Of a stretch of DNA of 64,000 nt, positions 7,623-18,935 are shown one piece after another. Under the pieces are notes generated by a model that saw only the letters and a list, made by a program, of their open reading frames with translations, searched no databases and was not told the DNA's origin. This stretch comes from Roseateles noduli (GTDB lineage Bacteria; Pseudomonadota; Gammaproteobacteria; Burkholderiales; Burkholderiaceae_C): the NCBI GenBank assembly GCA_002205125.1, contig NIOE01000017.1, positions 124,001 to 188,000 of the forward strand, in the 5' to 3' direction. The position numbers and the translations under genes were made by a program. How positions within the stretch are numbered: the stretch's first letter is position 1; every line of letters starts with the position of its first letter.

Positions 7623-9052
7623 CAGAACCATCCATGCGCCCAGAAGCGCGGGTTGAACGCCTCGTAGCCGACGGCGTCCACCTTCGGCCCTCCCGTCTGG
7701 AGGCGCGGCGAGTCGTCGAAGCGGGCTTCGCCGAAAGCCACCGCCATGGCCACGACGAGGACCGCTGCCAATACACCACGGCCTGCGCGACGCCCCACGT
7801 TTCGCGTCGATCGATCAGGTTCGTGGGACCCATCGAGCTCGATTATCTTTGCGCCACGGACCGTGCCCATCAGCAGCGCGATCAACACCACACACCAGAG
7901 TTGCGACATCGGCATCACGAAGCTGCCCGAAAACATGCCATCGACCAACATGGCGACTGTCGCGGCGGTCAACGCACCTGCCAGTGCAGGTTGCGACTGA
8001 ATCAATGCCCGCAGAGATCGCGCCGCAACCCACAGGCCGCGGATGGCGCACCACGCAATCACGAGGAATGCAGGGGCTCCGTACTCGGCGAGGACTTGCG
8101 CATAGACGTTGTGGGGGTGTGCCGCGATCGGATTGACGTGGTGGGCGAAATGCATCGGCCCGACCCCCAGCCAGGGGGACGTCCGGAACAGCTCCACCGC
8201 GCGCAGGGCGAGGTAGCCTCGGAAATGAGTCGAGAGCACCGAGTCCGACATCTCCGCCACCAGATGCCCGTACCAGAGCAGCCAGGCTGCGCCCATCGCC
8301 ACGGCACCGGCGCTCAGCCAGATCACCATTGACGCGACATAGCGCCGGCTTGGCCGCCCAATGAGCCAAGTCGCCGCGATCGCCCCGGCAAGCAGCCCGA
8401 GGATGGAAGCGCGGCCCAGGTAAAGCGCCAGAATCGCTCCGCTCACGAACAGCGAGAAGGCCGAGACTCGTCGCAACCATCGCGGCGAGTTGCCCCGCAG
8501 CAGGGCAACCCCGGACAACGGCACCGCGACAGTCTGCGCGTGATTCAAGAACCGGGCGTTGTCGAACCCCGGGCTCATCTCCCATGGAGAGAAGGGCACG
8601 GCCACGACGCCCGCCATGATGAAGGTGCTCAGCCACACCGCGCCATAGACGGCACCGCCGATGGTCAGCACGTCCAGGAAGCGGTCCCGGATCAGAGGAT
8701 CGGACAATGGCACGGAAAGCGCCAGGGCAGCAATGAACAGCCCCCCGATCAAGGCGACCTCTCGGACCGCCATCCAGGGATAGACCGCCTGAATGCTGGA
8801 CGCGGCAACCAGAAGGATCAACGCCCCTGCAGGCCATACGTCGCGACCCCGCATGGGGCCGGACGTGCGTCGCATCATTGCCCAGACCGCTCCAGCTACC
8901 GCGATGAAGACCAGCTCTCCCAGGCGTGTGAAGTCATGCGCTTGCAAATGTGTGTCGAACACGACGTGCAGCATCGGCAGGGCCCACAGCAGTACCGCGA
9001 AAGCCAGCGAAAGAAAGGCCAACTTCGGTGAGGCAAGAGGGTTCGTTTGCAA
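7622..9052 (-). CDS. Wzy-like O-antigen ligase/polymerase family membrane protein
   Basis: Polytopic membrane protein of 476 residues with about 11-12 hydrophobic helices. The loop AHPHNVYAQVLAEYGAPAF, the substrate-binding signature of Wzy_C ligases, lies near residue 310. FLNHAQTVAVPLSG and YLGRASILGL correspond to the preceding conserved loop and helix. It is distinct from the 604-residue ligase two genes downstream and lacks the long C-terminal tail. Lying between pilA and the TfpX-like gene, it could be a glycan polymerase, or a second ligase as in TfpO-type pilin glycosylation. The stop is fused to the next start (TGATG). Confidence 0.75.
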   Translation of the reverse strand: MQTNPLASPKLAFLSLAFAVLLWALPMLHVVFDTHLQAHDFTRLGELVFIAVAGAVWAMMRRTSGPMRGRDVWPAGALILLVAASSIQAVYPWMAVREVALIGGLFIAALALSVPLSDPLIRDRFLDVLTIGGAVYGAVWLSTFIMAGVVAVPFSPWEMSPGFDNARFLNHAQTVAVPLSGVALLRGNSPRWLRRVSAFSLFVSGAILALYLGRASILGLLAGAIAATWLIGRPSRRYVASMVIWLSAGAVAMGAAWLLWYGHLVAEMSDSVLSTHFRGYLALRAVELFRTSPWLGVGPMHFAHHVNPIAAHPHNVYAQVLAEYGAPAFLVIAWCAIRGLWVAARSLRALIQSQPALAGALTAATVAMLVDGMFSGSFVMPMSQLWCVVLIALLMGTVRGAKIIELDGSHEPDRSTRNVGRRAGRGVLAAVLVVAMAVAFGEARFDDSPRLQTGGPKVDAVGYEAFNPRFWAHGWF

Positions 9053-9166
9053 GGCGAAATGATCCTACAGCCAGACGAGGGCGTGGCGTCCGCATGCGGC
9101 ATCAGAGAAGCGCAAAGGCCAGTCCACAGTCAGCGGATTGGCCCTTGAACTCACGCGCCGCATGCG

Positions 9167-9188
9167 AAAAGGGAGCCCGAAGGCTCCC
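9167..9188 (-). terminator. rho-independent terminator of pilA
   Basis: Stem GGGAGCC/GGCTCCC (9171-9177 and 9182-9188) with a four-base loop, followed on the minus strand by TTTT. It sits 24 bases beyond the pilA stop. Confidence 0.8.
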
Positions 9189-9211
9189 CATTCATGCATT
9201 GCTGCGAAGTA

Positions 9212-9652
9212 TCAGCTGCCGGTCTTGCAAGCGGCGGTCAGGTACTTTTGCGGGATGTTGCCACCGCAGACCCAGGTCACGGTCGGGTTGTTCGCGTTGG
9301 CGGGGATCGAGCCCGTCAGCGTGAGGTTCTGACCGTTGACATCAGGGCCAATGGCACGAGCGACGACAGTCACGGTGCCAGTCAGGGCGCCGCCAGTGTA
9401 GGTACGCGAAGAGACGTACTGGCTGGTAACGTCATCCAGGGCCAGTTGCGTGGGGGTCGGGAAGGCGTTCGTGGTCGTCACGAACTCTTGCAGCGAAGCC
9501 TTCGGCTGCGAAGCGACCGACATCAGTTCGGTGACCTTCGACTTCTTCATGTAGTCGGAGTAGGCCGGCAGAGCGACGGCAGCCAGAATACCGATGATCG
9601 CCACGACGATCATCAGTTCGATCAGGGTGAAACCTTGTTGAACGCGCTTCAT
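9212..9652 (-). CDS. pilA: type IV pilin major subunit
   Basis: Pilin precursor of 146 residues with a short leader MKRVQQG cleaved before Phe8 by prepilin peptidase. The mature N-terminus FTLIELMIVVAIIGILAAVA is canonical, with Glu at +5. A globular part follows with a C-terminal pair Cys129 and Cys142 that would form the D-loop disulfide. The last residue is Ser146, the position glycosylated in TfpO-type Pseudomonas pilins. I chose the ATG at 9652 since GGAG lies 5 bases upstream. A sigma-54 type promoter precedes it and a strong terminator follows; the downstream ligase genes fit a glycosylated pilin. Confidence 0.95.
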   Translation of the reverse strand: MKRVQQGFTLIELMIVVAIIGILAAVALPAYSDYMKKSKVTELMSVASQPKASLQEFVTTTNAFPTPTQLALDDVTSQYVSSRTYTGGALTGTVTVVARAIGPDVNGQNLTLTGSIPANANNPTVTWVCGGNIPQKYLTAACKTGS

Positions 9653-9697
9653 AAAAACTCCAGAGAGGAAGTGGGGGTAGAGACAGACCTGTTGTAC

Positions 9698-9712
9698 GCA
9701 GGGCCCGTGCCA
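9698..9712 (-). promoter_or_regulatory. sigma-54 promoter of pilA
   Basis: On the minus strand TGGCAC, five bases, then CTGC gives the -24/-12 pattern TGGCAC-N5-TTGC with one change at the -12 element. It lies 46 bases upstream of the pilA ATG. RpoN with PilR controls pilA in Pseudomonas, so the same is inferred here. Confidence 0.7.
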
Positions 9713-9936
9713 ACCCCTTTCCTTCTTCGATTCGTGCGCCAATTCACGCCCTGCCGGGCTGTGGCCAACTTCAAGTGACGTTTTTTGTCAGCCGACAACC
9801 GCCGAAATCTGTCACCTTCCCGGCCCCTGACAAGGTTTGTCAGATCGCTCCGTCGGACGTAGCCCTGAAGTGCCGCAGCCCGCGTTGGACCTTCTCCGAC
9901 GCGGGCTGCGAGTGGCGAAACGGCCTTGAGGCGGCG

Positions 9937-10719
9937 TCAGGCCAGAGTGAACTCCTGGAAGTTTTCCAGCGCCGAGATCCGGTGCGTCGTGCGCAAGCCC
10001 ATGACCGCGTCCATCACCGCCGCACGCTCACCGGGCTTGATGTGGGTGATATGCACATCGATCGCCCCGCCCAGCTTGGCGAGTTCTTCCCGCAACGTCG
10101 TCGGGCAAAGATGTTTGCTGATGCCCGCGAGCCCGCACTCCTCGTCGCCGAATGCGCATTCGATGATCAGGTGTGCCACCTTGATCTCCGACAGGCGCTG
10201 CCAGAGGGCGGGATTCGGACCGGTGTCTCCCGTGAACACCCAGTGGCCCTTGGCCCCGCCATCGACGGCGAACCCCACCGCGGGCACCGTGTGCGCGGCG
10301 CTGATGACCTCAACGCGACGACCACCACCCAGATCGAGACGATCGCCGATGCCGAACTCATGGAAGGTCAGCGCGGGCCGCTCTACGGACGGCAGGCGGG
10401 TGAAATCTGGCCAGATCACGCCGTTGAAGACATGCGCGCGCAGGGCCTGCAGCGTTTCCGGCAGCGCATGTACCTGAACCGGGGGACGACCGGCCTGCGA
10501 CCGGCGGCGCTGGACAGTGTCGGCCAGCAGACCGATCGCCAGCACATGATCCAGGTGCGAATGCGTGACCAGGATGTGGTCGACCTTCACCATCGCGTCG
10601 ACGGTGAGCTCGGCGACGCCACTACCGGCGTCGATGAGCACATCGTCGTCCAGCAGGAAGGAGGTGGTCCTGTAGCCGGCCGCCAGGGCACCGGCGCAAC
10701 CAAGCACGCGAATCTTCAT
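9937..10719 (-). CDS. metallo-beta-lactamase fold hydrolase, class II cyclic-nucleotide phosphodiesterase-like
   Basis: Protein of 260 residues with the metal-binding motif THSHLDH (His53, His55, Asp57, His58). Further ligands are in AAHTVPAVGF and FTGDTG, and in ITHIKPGE near the C-terminus. The pattern and length match class II 3',5'-cyclic-nucleotide phosphodiesterases (CpdP-like), which hydrolyse cAMP or cGMP, rather than beta-lactamases or RNase Z. No signal peptide is evident, so it is likely cytoplasmic. It stands alone between the pilin locus and the FHA/kinase cluster. The window also has a cNMP-binding kinase, so cyclic-nucleotide signalling is plausible; the substrate is inferred. 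Confidence 0.75.
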   Translation of the reverse strand: MKIRVLGCAGALAAGYRTTSFLLDDDVLIDAGSGVAELTVDAMVKVDHILVTHSHLDHVLAIGLLADTVQRRRSQAGRPPVQVHALPETLQALRAHVFNGVIWPDFTRLPSVERPALTFHEFGIGDRLDLGGGRRVEVISAAHTVPAVGFAVDGGAKGHWVFTGDTGPNPALWQRLSEIKVAHLIIECAFGDEECGLAGISKHLCPTTLREELAKLGGAIDVHITHIKPGERAAVMDAVMGLRTTHRISALENFQEFTLA

Positions 10720-10916
10720 GCCGAAGACTTTAGAGGCTGCCTCGCGCGGCGCTAAGCGCCGAATCCTCGATTCGAAGATTTATTGCCGTCGCTTACGCGA
10801 CCTCGGCCTGATGCCGTGAAAACCTGCACGCGTGTCGGTGATCGCCCGACAGCAGCGAATCATCTCGATACAGGATGGCGCGTCAAAACCACGCCCATCG
10901 GCTGACAGCCGGGCAG

Positions 10917-10941
10917 AAAAAAGGGGCCTGGCCGGCCCCTT
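10917..10941 (-). terminator. terminator downstream of the FHA gene
   Basis: Stem AAGGGGCC/GGCCCCTT (10921-10928 and 10934-10941) with a TTTT run on the minus strand. It closes the kinase-phosphatase-FHA cluster. Confidence 0.8.
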
Positions 10942-10959
10942 CTCATCGACGCAGGTCGA

Positions 10960-11616
10960 TCACGCTTGCACGAATTGCATCTGCGTGCCCGCCAGTTCGA
11001 TCACGTCACCGTTCTTGAGCGGGACCGACTCGGCCGTCAGCGGCGCACCATTCACGACCGGCCGGGCCCCGCCTTCGACGTGAGCGAACACATAACCGCT
11101 CGGCCGCTTGGTGATCGATGCCACTTGCACACCCGGTTTGCCCACCGTGGTGACAACTTTCGTCAACGACACCTCACGGCCTGCCGCGGGTCCATTCAGT
11201 ACCTTGATCGCAGCCGGCGCCGTCGACACGGGCGCCGGGCCCAGACCGCCAAACGAGGAAGGCAGTCCGAAGCCGCTGCTCGGCGCTGTGCCGGGGCGCA
11301 GGATCATCGTCTTCTCGTAATCGGCGTTGTCCTCGATCAGGAACTTGATCTTGTACTTGCCGACCTCGATCACGTCGCTGTGCGACAGCAACTGCTTCTT
11401 GATCGCCTTGCCGTTGATGTACGTGCCATTGGTCGAGTTCAAGTCCTCGATGAACACGTCCGACCCGACCATCTGCAGCACGGCGTGTTCGCCGCTGACC
11501 GCCAGGTTGTCGATGACGATGTCGTTGTACGGCCGCCGGCCGAGCGTGGTCTTGTCCTTGGTGATCTGTACTTCCTTGATCACCACCCCGTCGAGCGACA
11601 CCACCAGCTTGCCCAT
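10960..11616 (-). CDS. FHA-domain protein with a second degenerate FHA-like domain
   Basis: Protein of 218 residues. Residues about 1-95 form a canonical phosphothreonine-binding FHA domain: LGRRPYNDIVI, then the SGEH motif and DLNSTNGTYING. A Pro/Ala linker follows. Residues about 130-218 repeat the FHA layout (AAGREVSLTKVVTTVGKPG, VNGAPL, LKNGDVIELAGTQMQF) but lack the GR-S-H and N phosphopeptide contacts, so this copy is probably structural. The gene follows PP2C and Ser/Thr kinase genes on the same strand, so it probably recognises kinase substrates. No type VI secretion genes are nearby. Confidence 0.85.
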   Translation of the reverse strand: MGKLVVSLDGVVIKEVQITKDKTTLGRRPYNDIVIDNLAVSGEHAVLQMVGSDVFIEDLNSTNGTYINGKAIKKQLLSHSDVIEVGKYKIKFLIEDNADYEKTMILRPGTAPSSGFGLPSSFGGLGPAPVSTAPAAIKVLNGPAAGREVSLTKVVTTVGKPGVQVASITKRPSGYVFAHVEGGARPVVNGAPLTAESVPLKNGDVIELAGTQMQFVQA

Positions 11617-11656
11617 GCTTGACCTCGAGTCCTGTCTTTATTTGTAGAGGGCCGCC

Positions 11657-12451
11657 TCAACGGCGCCCATTGTTGCGACTGAATGGCCACCACGCCCATG
11701 GCTTGGTGCGACTTTCGGCGCGAACCAGAACGATCGCAATATTATCCTTGCCGCCCATGTCATTGGCCGTGTCCACCAGCGCCTGCGCCGCTTCGGGCAG
11801 ATCGCTGTGGCTTTGAAGCACCTGTGCCACGCTGACGTCATCGACCATGTCGGAGAGGCCATCGCTGCACAGCAGGATCTGGTCGCCCGGCAGCAGCTCA
11901 TGCTGATGCACCTCCAGCATCACCGTATCCTCGACGCCGACGGCACGCGTCACCAGATTCTTGTTGCTGCTGAAGACGGCTTCTTCGGGTGTCAGTAGAC
12001 CTGCATCGATCTGTTCCTGCAGCAACGAATGGTCACGCGTCAGTTGGACGAGTTGTCCCTCGCGATAGCGATAGGCCCGCGAATCGCCCACATGACCCAG
12101 CAGCAGACTCTGCTCCCGGAAAACCGCCAGCACGAGCGTGGTCCCCATGCCGGCGTAGCGTGGATTGGTGTTGGCGGCGTTGAAGATCGCGCGATTGGCG
12201 TTGTCCACGCAGATGTCCATCGCACGCCGCACATCGATGTCGGTGGCGTGCTGGCCGGCCTCGGCCAACCAGCGTCCCAGCTCCGACTTGATGAAGGTCG
12301 TCAGCATCTGGCTGGCCACCTCTCCGGCGTTGTAGCCGCCCATGCCATCCGCGAGCACCGCGAGCCCGACGCCCGGTTCCAGGGCGACCGAGTCTTCATT
12401 GTTGTCGCGCACACGACCGGTATCGGTGGCGCTGAAGAACTCCAGGGTCAT
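11657..12451 (-). CDS. PP2C-family Ser/Thr protein phosphatase
   Basis: Protein of 264 residues, typical of stand-alone bacterial Stp/PrpC phosphatases. It contains all the metal motifs: ATDTGRVRDNNEDS with Asp20, VLADGMGGYNAGEVAS with Asp35-Gly36, LCSDGLSDMV, and ANDMGGKDNIAIVLV. No membrane segment is visible. Its start overlaps the stop of the upstream Ser/Thr kinase by 4 bases (ATGA), so the two are translationally coupled and are expected to oppose each other on shared substrates, with the FHA protein as reader. Confidence 0.9.
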   Translation of the reverse strand: MTLEFFSATDTGRVRDNNEDSVALEPGVGLAVLADGMGGYNAGEVASQMLTTFIKSELGRWLAEAGQHATDIDVRRAMDICVDNANRAIFNAANTNPRYAGMGTTLVLAVFREQSLLLGHVGDSRAYRYREGQLVQLTRDHSLLQEQIDAGLLTPEEAVFSSNKNLVTRAVGVEDTVMLEVHQHELLPGDQILLCSDGLSDMVDDVSVAQVLQSHSDLPEAAQALVDTANDMGGKDNIAIVLVRAESRTKPWAWWPFSRNNGRR

Positions 12452-13518
12452 GTCTTGCTGGCGGGATCGGCTGGGGGAAGGGGATTGTGCACTGCGCCCT
12501 GGGACTGTAGCCGCAAAGTTTGCTCGAAGGCCTGTCCCGCCGGTGGGGGGGGTGTGGCGCCTGTGCTATTGGCCAGTTCCACCGGGATCTGGCTCAGCAC
12601 CGACTCCAGGTCCTGTGCCAGCGTGTCGCCGCGCTGATAGCGCAGTTCCGGGCGTTTTTCCAGCGACAGCGCCACGACCATCGCCAGCGCCTCCGGCAAC
12701 TCGGGTCGGAGCCGACGAACATCCGGCGCCGGTTGATTCATGATCTGGTGCATCAGCGTGGCCATCGATTCGGTCTGATGCGGCAGGTGGCCGGTCAGCA
12801 GCTGGAACAGCATGGCGCCCAGCGAATAGAGGTCGCTGCGACCGTCCACCTGCAGACCCGCCAACTGCTCCGGCGACATGTACGACGGCGTACCCAGGAC
12901 CAGTCCCGTCCGGGTCCGGCTGCCGTCCGCAACACGCGCGATCCCGAAGTCCATGATCTTCACGCTGCCGGACTCCCGCTCCAGCATGACGTTGGCGGGT
13001 TTGATGTCGCGGTGGACGACGCCGTGGCCGTGGGCGTATTGGAGCGCTCGTCCCAGACGCGCGCCCAGCAGCAGCACTTCGCGCAGGGGCAGCAGTTGGC
13101 CGGGTCGCGTGTGGTGACTCAGGTCCTGTCCGACGACGTATTCCATCGCGATCCAGGTTTCGCCGGCGCATTCGCCGGCGTCCAGGACGCGCAGGATGTC
13201 GGGATGATCCAGATGCCGGGCCGCGCTCGCCTCGCGCATGAAGCGGTCGCGGACATCGATCAGGTCCTCGGGCGCGAACTCGCGTTGCAAGGCCAGACGC
13301 TTGATCGCGACGATACGGCCGCTGCGGCGATCTACGGCACGATGAACGACCGCCATCGCGCCGCGGCCGACCTCCTCGCTGATCTCGTAGTCGTCCAGCG
13401 CCACGCCGGCCTCGCGCGGCATCGGCAATGTGGTCGGCTGGGTATCGGACGCACCCAGCCCCAGGTCGTCAGACGCACCCCGGCCCAGCAGTCGCTTCAG
13501 GAAGCCGGAGGCGCTCAT
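12448..13518 (-). CDS. Hanks-type Ser/Thr protein kinase
   Basis: Kinase of 356 residues. The domain spans about 43-305: GRGAMAVVHRA glycine loop, catalytic Lys73 in [14 protein letters not shown] with Asp171, and DFGIAR with Asp190. The C-terminal ~50 residues are Pro/Ala-rich and have no PASTA, TPR or transmembrane segment, so the enzyme looks soluble. It is the first gene of the kinase, PP2C, FHA set, with the phosphatase start overlapping its stop. The TerC gene lies 18 bases upstream on the same strand and may share the transcript. Confidence 0.9.
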   Translation of the reverse strand: MSASGFLKRLLGRGASDDLGLGASDTQPTTLPMPREAGVALDDYEISEEVGRGAMAVVHRAVDRRSGRIVAIKRLALQREFAPEDLIDVRDRFMREASAARHLDHPDILRVLDAGECAGETWIAMEYVVGQDLSHHTRPGQLLPLREVLLLGARLGRALQYAHGHGVVHRDIKPANVMLERESGSVKIMDFGIARVADGSRTRTGLVLGTPSYMSPEQLAGLQVDGRSDLYSLGAMLFQLLTGHLPHQTESMATLMHQIMNQPAPDVRRLRPELPEALAMVVALSLEKRPELRYQRGDTLAQDLESVLSQIPVELANSTGATPPPPAGQAFEQTLRLQSQGAVHNPLPPADPASKT

Positions 13519-13536
13519 GACATGGCAGGCCTTTCG

Positions 13537-14268
13537 TCAGGCTTGCGCCGGCCGGCGCGCGGCCAGCAGCTTGCCGACGAGCAGCACGAACAACGCGCCG
13601 CCGACGCCCAGGGCGTAGTACACCTGCGGCAGCACTTCCGTCGTGCCGGGCTTGCTGCCCGGCTGCATCGGCACCCAGCTGTTGAGCGCCGGGTCGGTCA
13701 CCAGCATCGTGCCAGCGATCCATCCCAGCAGCATCGCGCCGAGCGTGATCACGATCGGGAACTTGTCCATCAGCTTGATGACCAGTTGGCTGCCCCAGAC
13801 GATGATGGGGATCGACACCAGCAGGCCGAAGATCACCAGAGGCATCTGATGCTGGCCGCCCGCGCCTTCGGCGGCGCCGGCGATCGCGATCACGTTGTCC
13901 AGGCTCATCACGAAGTCCGCAATGATGACGGTCTTCACCGCGCCCCAGAGCTTGTCGCTCGCTTCCAGCTTCTCGTGGTCGTCCTCAGCCTCGGGAATCA
14001 GCAGCTTGATGCCGATCCACAGCAGCAGCACGCCGCCGACGAGCTTCAGGAACGGCAGCTTGAGCAGCGTGAGCGCAAAGAAGATGAGCACGACGCGCAG
14101 CACGATGGCGCCAGCGGTGCCCCAAAGGATGCCCTTGGTGCGCAGATTGGGGGGCAGCTTGCGGCAGGCAAGCGCGATGACGACGGCATTGTCGCCACCC
14201 AGCAGGATGTCGATCAGGATGATCTGGCCGACGGCAAGCCAGAACTCGGGGCTGGTGAGCATTTCCAT
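13537..14268 (-). CDS. TerC/YjbE-family integral membrane protein
   Basis: Protein of 243 residues with about seven hydrophobic helices. IILIDILLGGDNAVVIALA near the start carries the acidic residues typical of TerC proteins, and MSLDNVIAIAGAAEGA in the middle is the second conserved acidic motif. Family members are linked to metal-ion export, notably manganese, and to tellurite resistance; no ter cluster is present, so metal handling is the more likely role. It is followed within 18 bases by the Ser/Thr kinase gene. Confidence 0.85.
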   Translation of the reverse strand: MEMLTSPEFWLAVGQIILIDILLGGDNAVVIALACRKLPPNLRTKGILWGTAGAIVLRVVLIFFALTLLKLPFLKLVGGVLLLWIGIKLLIPEAEDDHEKLEASDKLWGAVKTVIIADFVMSLDNVIAIAGAAEGAGGQHQMPLVIFGLLVSIPIIVWGSQLVIKLMDKFPIVITLGAMLLGWIAGTMLVTDPALNSWVPMQPGSKPGTTEVLPQVYYALGVGGALFVLLVGKLLAARRPAQA

Positions 14269-14336
14269 GGAGGGAACCCGCGCCGGGCCTCGCGCAACGA
14301 GGGCCCAGTCTAAAGCGTTGGAGGGGCAAACAAAGG

Positions 14337-14357
14337 AAGGGGCCCGTCGGGCCCCTT
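14337..14357 (-). terminator. terminator of sucCD
   Basis: Stem AAGGGGCCC/GGGCCCCTT around a three-base loop, then CCTTTG on the minus strand. It lies between the sucD stop and the TerC start. Confidence 0.7.
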
Positions 14358-14461
14358 CATTGGTTCGGGGGGTGCGGCTGGATTGTCCGCGCCCGCCCCC
14401 CGGACCCGCAGTGCGTGAAATTACGCAGCAACGGCTTCCAGCATCAGGTTTTTCCTGCTAC

Positions 14462-15355
<894 letters not shown>

Positions 15356-15382
15356 GTCGTATTCCTTGGCTGGGTCTTCGGC

Positions 15383-16543
<1,161 letters not shown>

Positions 16544-16989
16544 AGGGAGGTCTCGCTTGATGGATGAATCAGGAAGAAGCAGCCGATGCCGCGGACGCTC
16601 CGCGATGCCGGCTTGGAGAGGAGGTTTGCAACGCCGGATTCAGCCGGACCGCCGCGGCCAGGCACCCGTCGTCGCGGCCATAGGACCGCGCGTCGACGGA
16701 GCGACGAGGATGCGGTGGATGGCGCTCGGGGGAGGCGGAGGAAGACATAAAACCGATGCAAACACGCGAAAACACGCCCGCGGACGAACGCCGGCGGGCT
16801 GTTTTGCGAAGCCGAAAATGTAGCATGCTGCGTTGCATCAAGCCCCTGGCGCGGTTGAGACGCGCACCGGCGTGGGCTTGTCAGCGGGTCGCAAGGTGCT
16901 CGTGACGCACGAAGTTTCGGGGAGTTTCAGACGCTGTCGCTCTTTCAGGCGGCAAGACCCGGCGCCGAACCCGAGTTCCTCGCCAGGCC
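16544..16989. other. intergenic region between recX and sucC
   Basis: No coding sequence is supported here. The region must hold the sucCD promoter. The only clear element is a GC-rich hairpin, GCCCGCGG with CCGGCGGGC (16776-16799), flanked by TGTTTT on one strand and GTGTTTT on the other, which could end the recA-recX transcript. Confidence 0.5.
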
Positions 16990-17556
16990 TCACGCGTCTT
17001 TGTCGTGGCCCGCAGCAACTTGACGGACCGCGCGACGCGCGAGATCCCCGCCGAAACCCCGCCCGATGAGAAAGCGAAGGCGCTTGGCCAGTGCCGCGGC
17101 GTCGATGGCCGGACCGTCGCCGAACTTGCGTCTGAGCAGCTCGCAAGCGCGGTCGAGCTCACCGGCCGCGAGTGTCGAACGCTGCTCCGCGTCCAACGAG
17201 AGCCCATGCTGAGCGAGCTCCTGCTCGATGCGCCGCTGGCCGAAACGCTGCGAGCGCACATGGATGCGGGATTCGACGAATCGCGACTCGTCGAGATATC
17301 CGTTGGCTTTCAGCCAGTCGAGCACGGCGTCGACCTTTGGGGCGAGGTCCGGCGACTCGCCGTCCTCGACGAACGCATCGAGAGAGGCCTCCGAACCCTC
17401 GACAGCCGCTTCGGCTTGCCGGTCGCGCGCGATGCGCAACAGCTTGCGCCTAAGCTCCATCGCACTGTGCTCACGCTGCGCGAGCAAGGCCACCGCGCGC
17501 GCCTTCAGCGACAGCGGTTGCGAGGCACGGCCCCGCCGACCGTCGGGCGGGGTCAT
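16990..17556 (-). CDS. recX: regulatory protein RecX
   Basis: Protein of 188 residues made of three-helix repeats typical of RecX: LKARAVALLAQREHSAMELR, then AVLDWLKANGYLDESRFVES, and RIEQELAQHGLS. RecX binds and inhibits RecA filaments. It starts 15 bases after the recA stop, the standard arrangement, and therefore shares the SOS-regulated transcript. It is somewhat longer than E. coli RecX through an acidic insertion (about 55-75). Confidence 0.93.
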   Translation of the reverse strand: MTPPDGRRGRASQPLSLKARAVALLAQREHSAMELRRKLLRIARDRQAEAAVEGSEASLDAFVEDGESPDLAPKVDAVLDWLKANGYLDESRFVESRIHVRSQRFGQRRIEQELAQHGLSLDAEQRSTLAAGELDRACELLRRKFGDGPAIDAAALAKRLRFLIGRGFGGDLARRAVRQVAAGHDKDA

Positions 17557-17571
17557 GCGAACGCCCCGCGC

Positions 17572-18618
<1,047 letters not shown>

Positions 18619-18658
18619 GCAATCTTCTCCTGTTGGCTGCGACGGATTATGGCGCAAT

Positions 18659-18674
18659 CTGTATATCTGTACAG
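18659..18674 (-). promoter_or_regulatory. LexA (SOS) box of recA
   Basis: CTGTATATCTGTACAG matches CTGT-N8-ACAG exactly and sits upstream of recA, so recA-recX are inferred to be LexA-repressed. Confidence 0.9.
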
Positions 18675-18905
18675 TGGTTTGTCGAACCGGCCTATCCGCT
18701 GTGCGGTGCCGGTATCGGGTGGATGCAGCCATCTTAGGCAGCAGGTGGCTCACTGGATGAGCCAACCCTGGTCATTCCCACTTCTTTCCACCATGGGTGG
18801 GAGTCCTCCCCACGTGAACCTGTCGCCGGCCTGACCCAACACCCCCCACAACCGCCTGGCGGACGCCTCGGAAACGCCTAGGGAACACCAGCAGGCCGCT
18901 CCCTA

Positions 18906-18911
18906 GAATGT
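18906..18911 (+). promoter_or_regulatory. possible -10 element of the two-component operon
   Basis: TAGAAT lies 25 bases before the response-regulator ATG in the divergent region between recA and this operon. No convincing -35 is visible, so the call is tentative. Confidence 0.3.
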
Positions 18912-18935
18912 CTCCATAACCAGAGGGGACGACAC

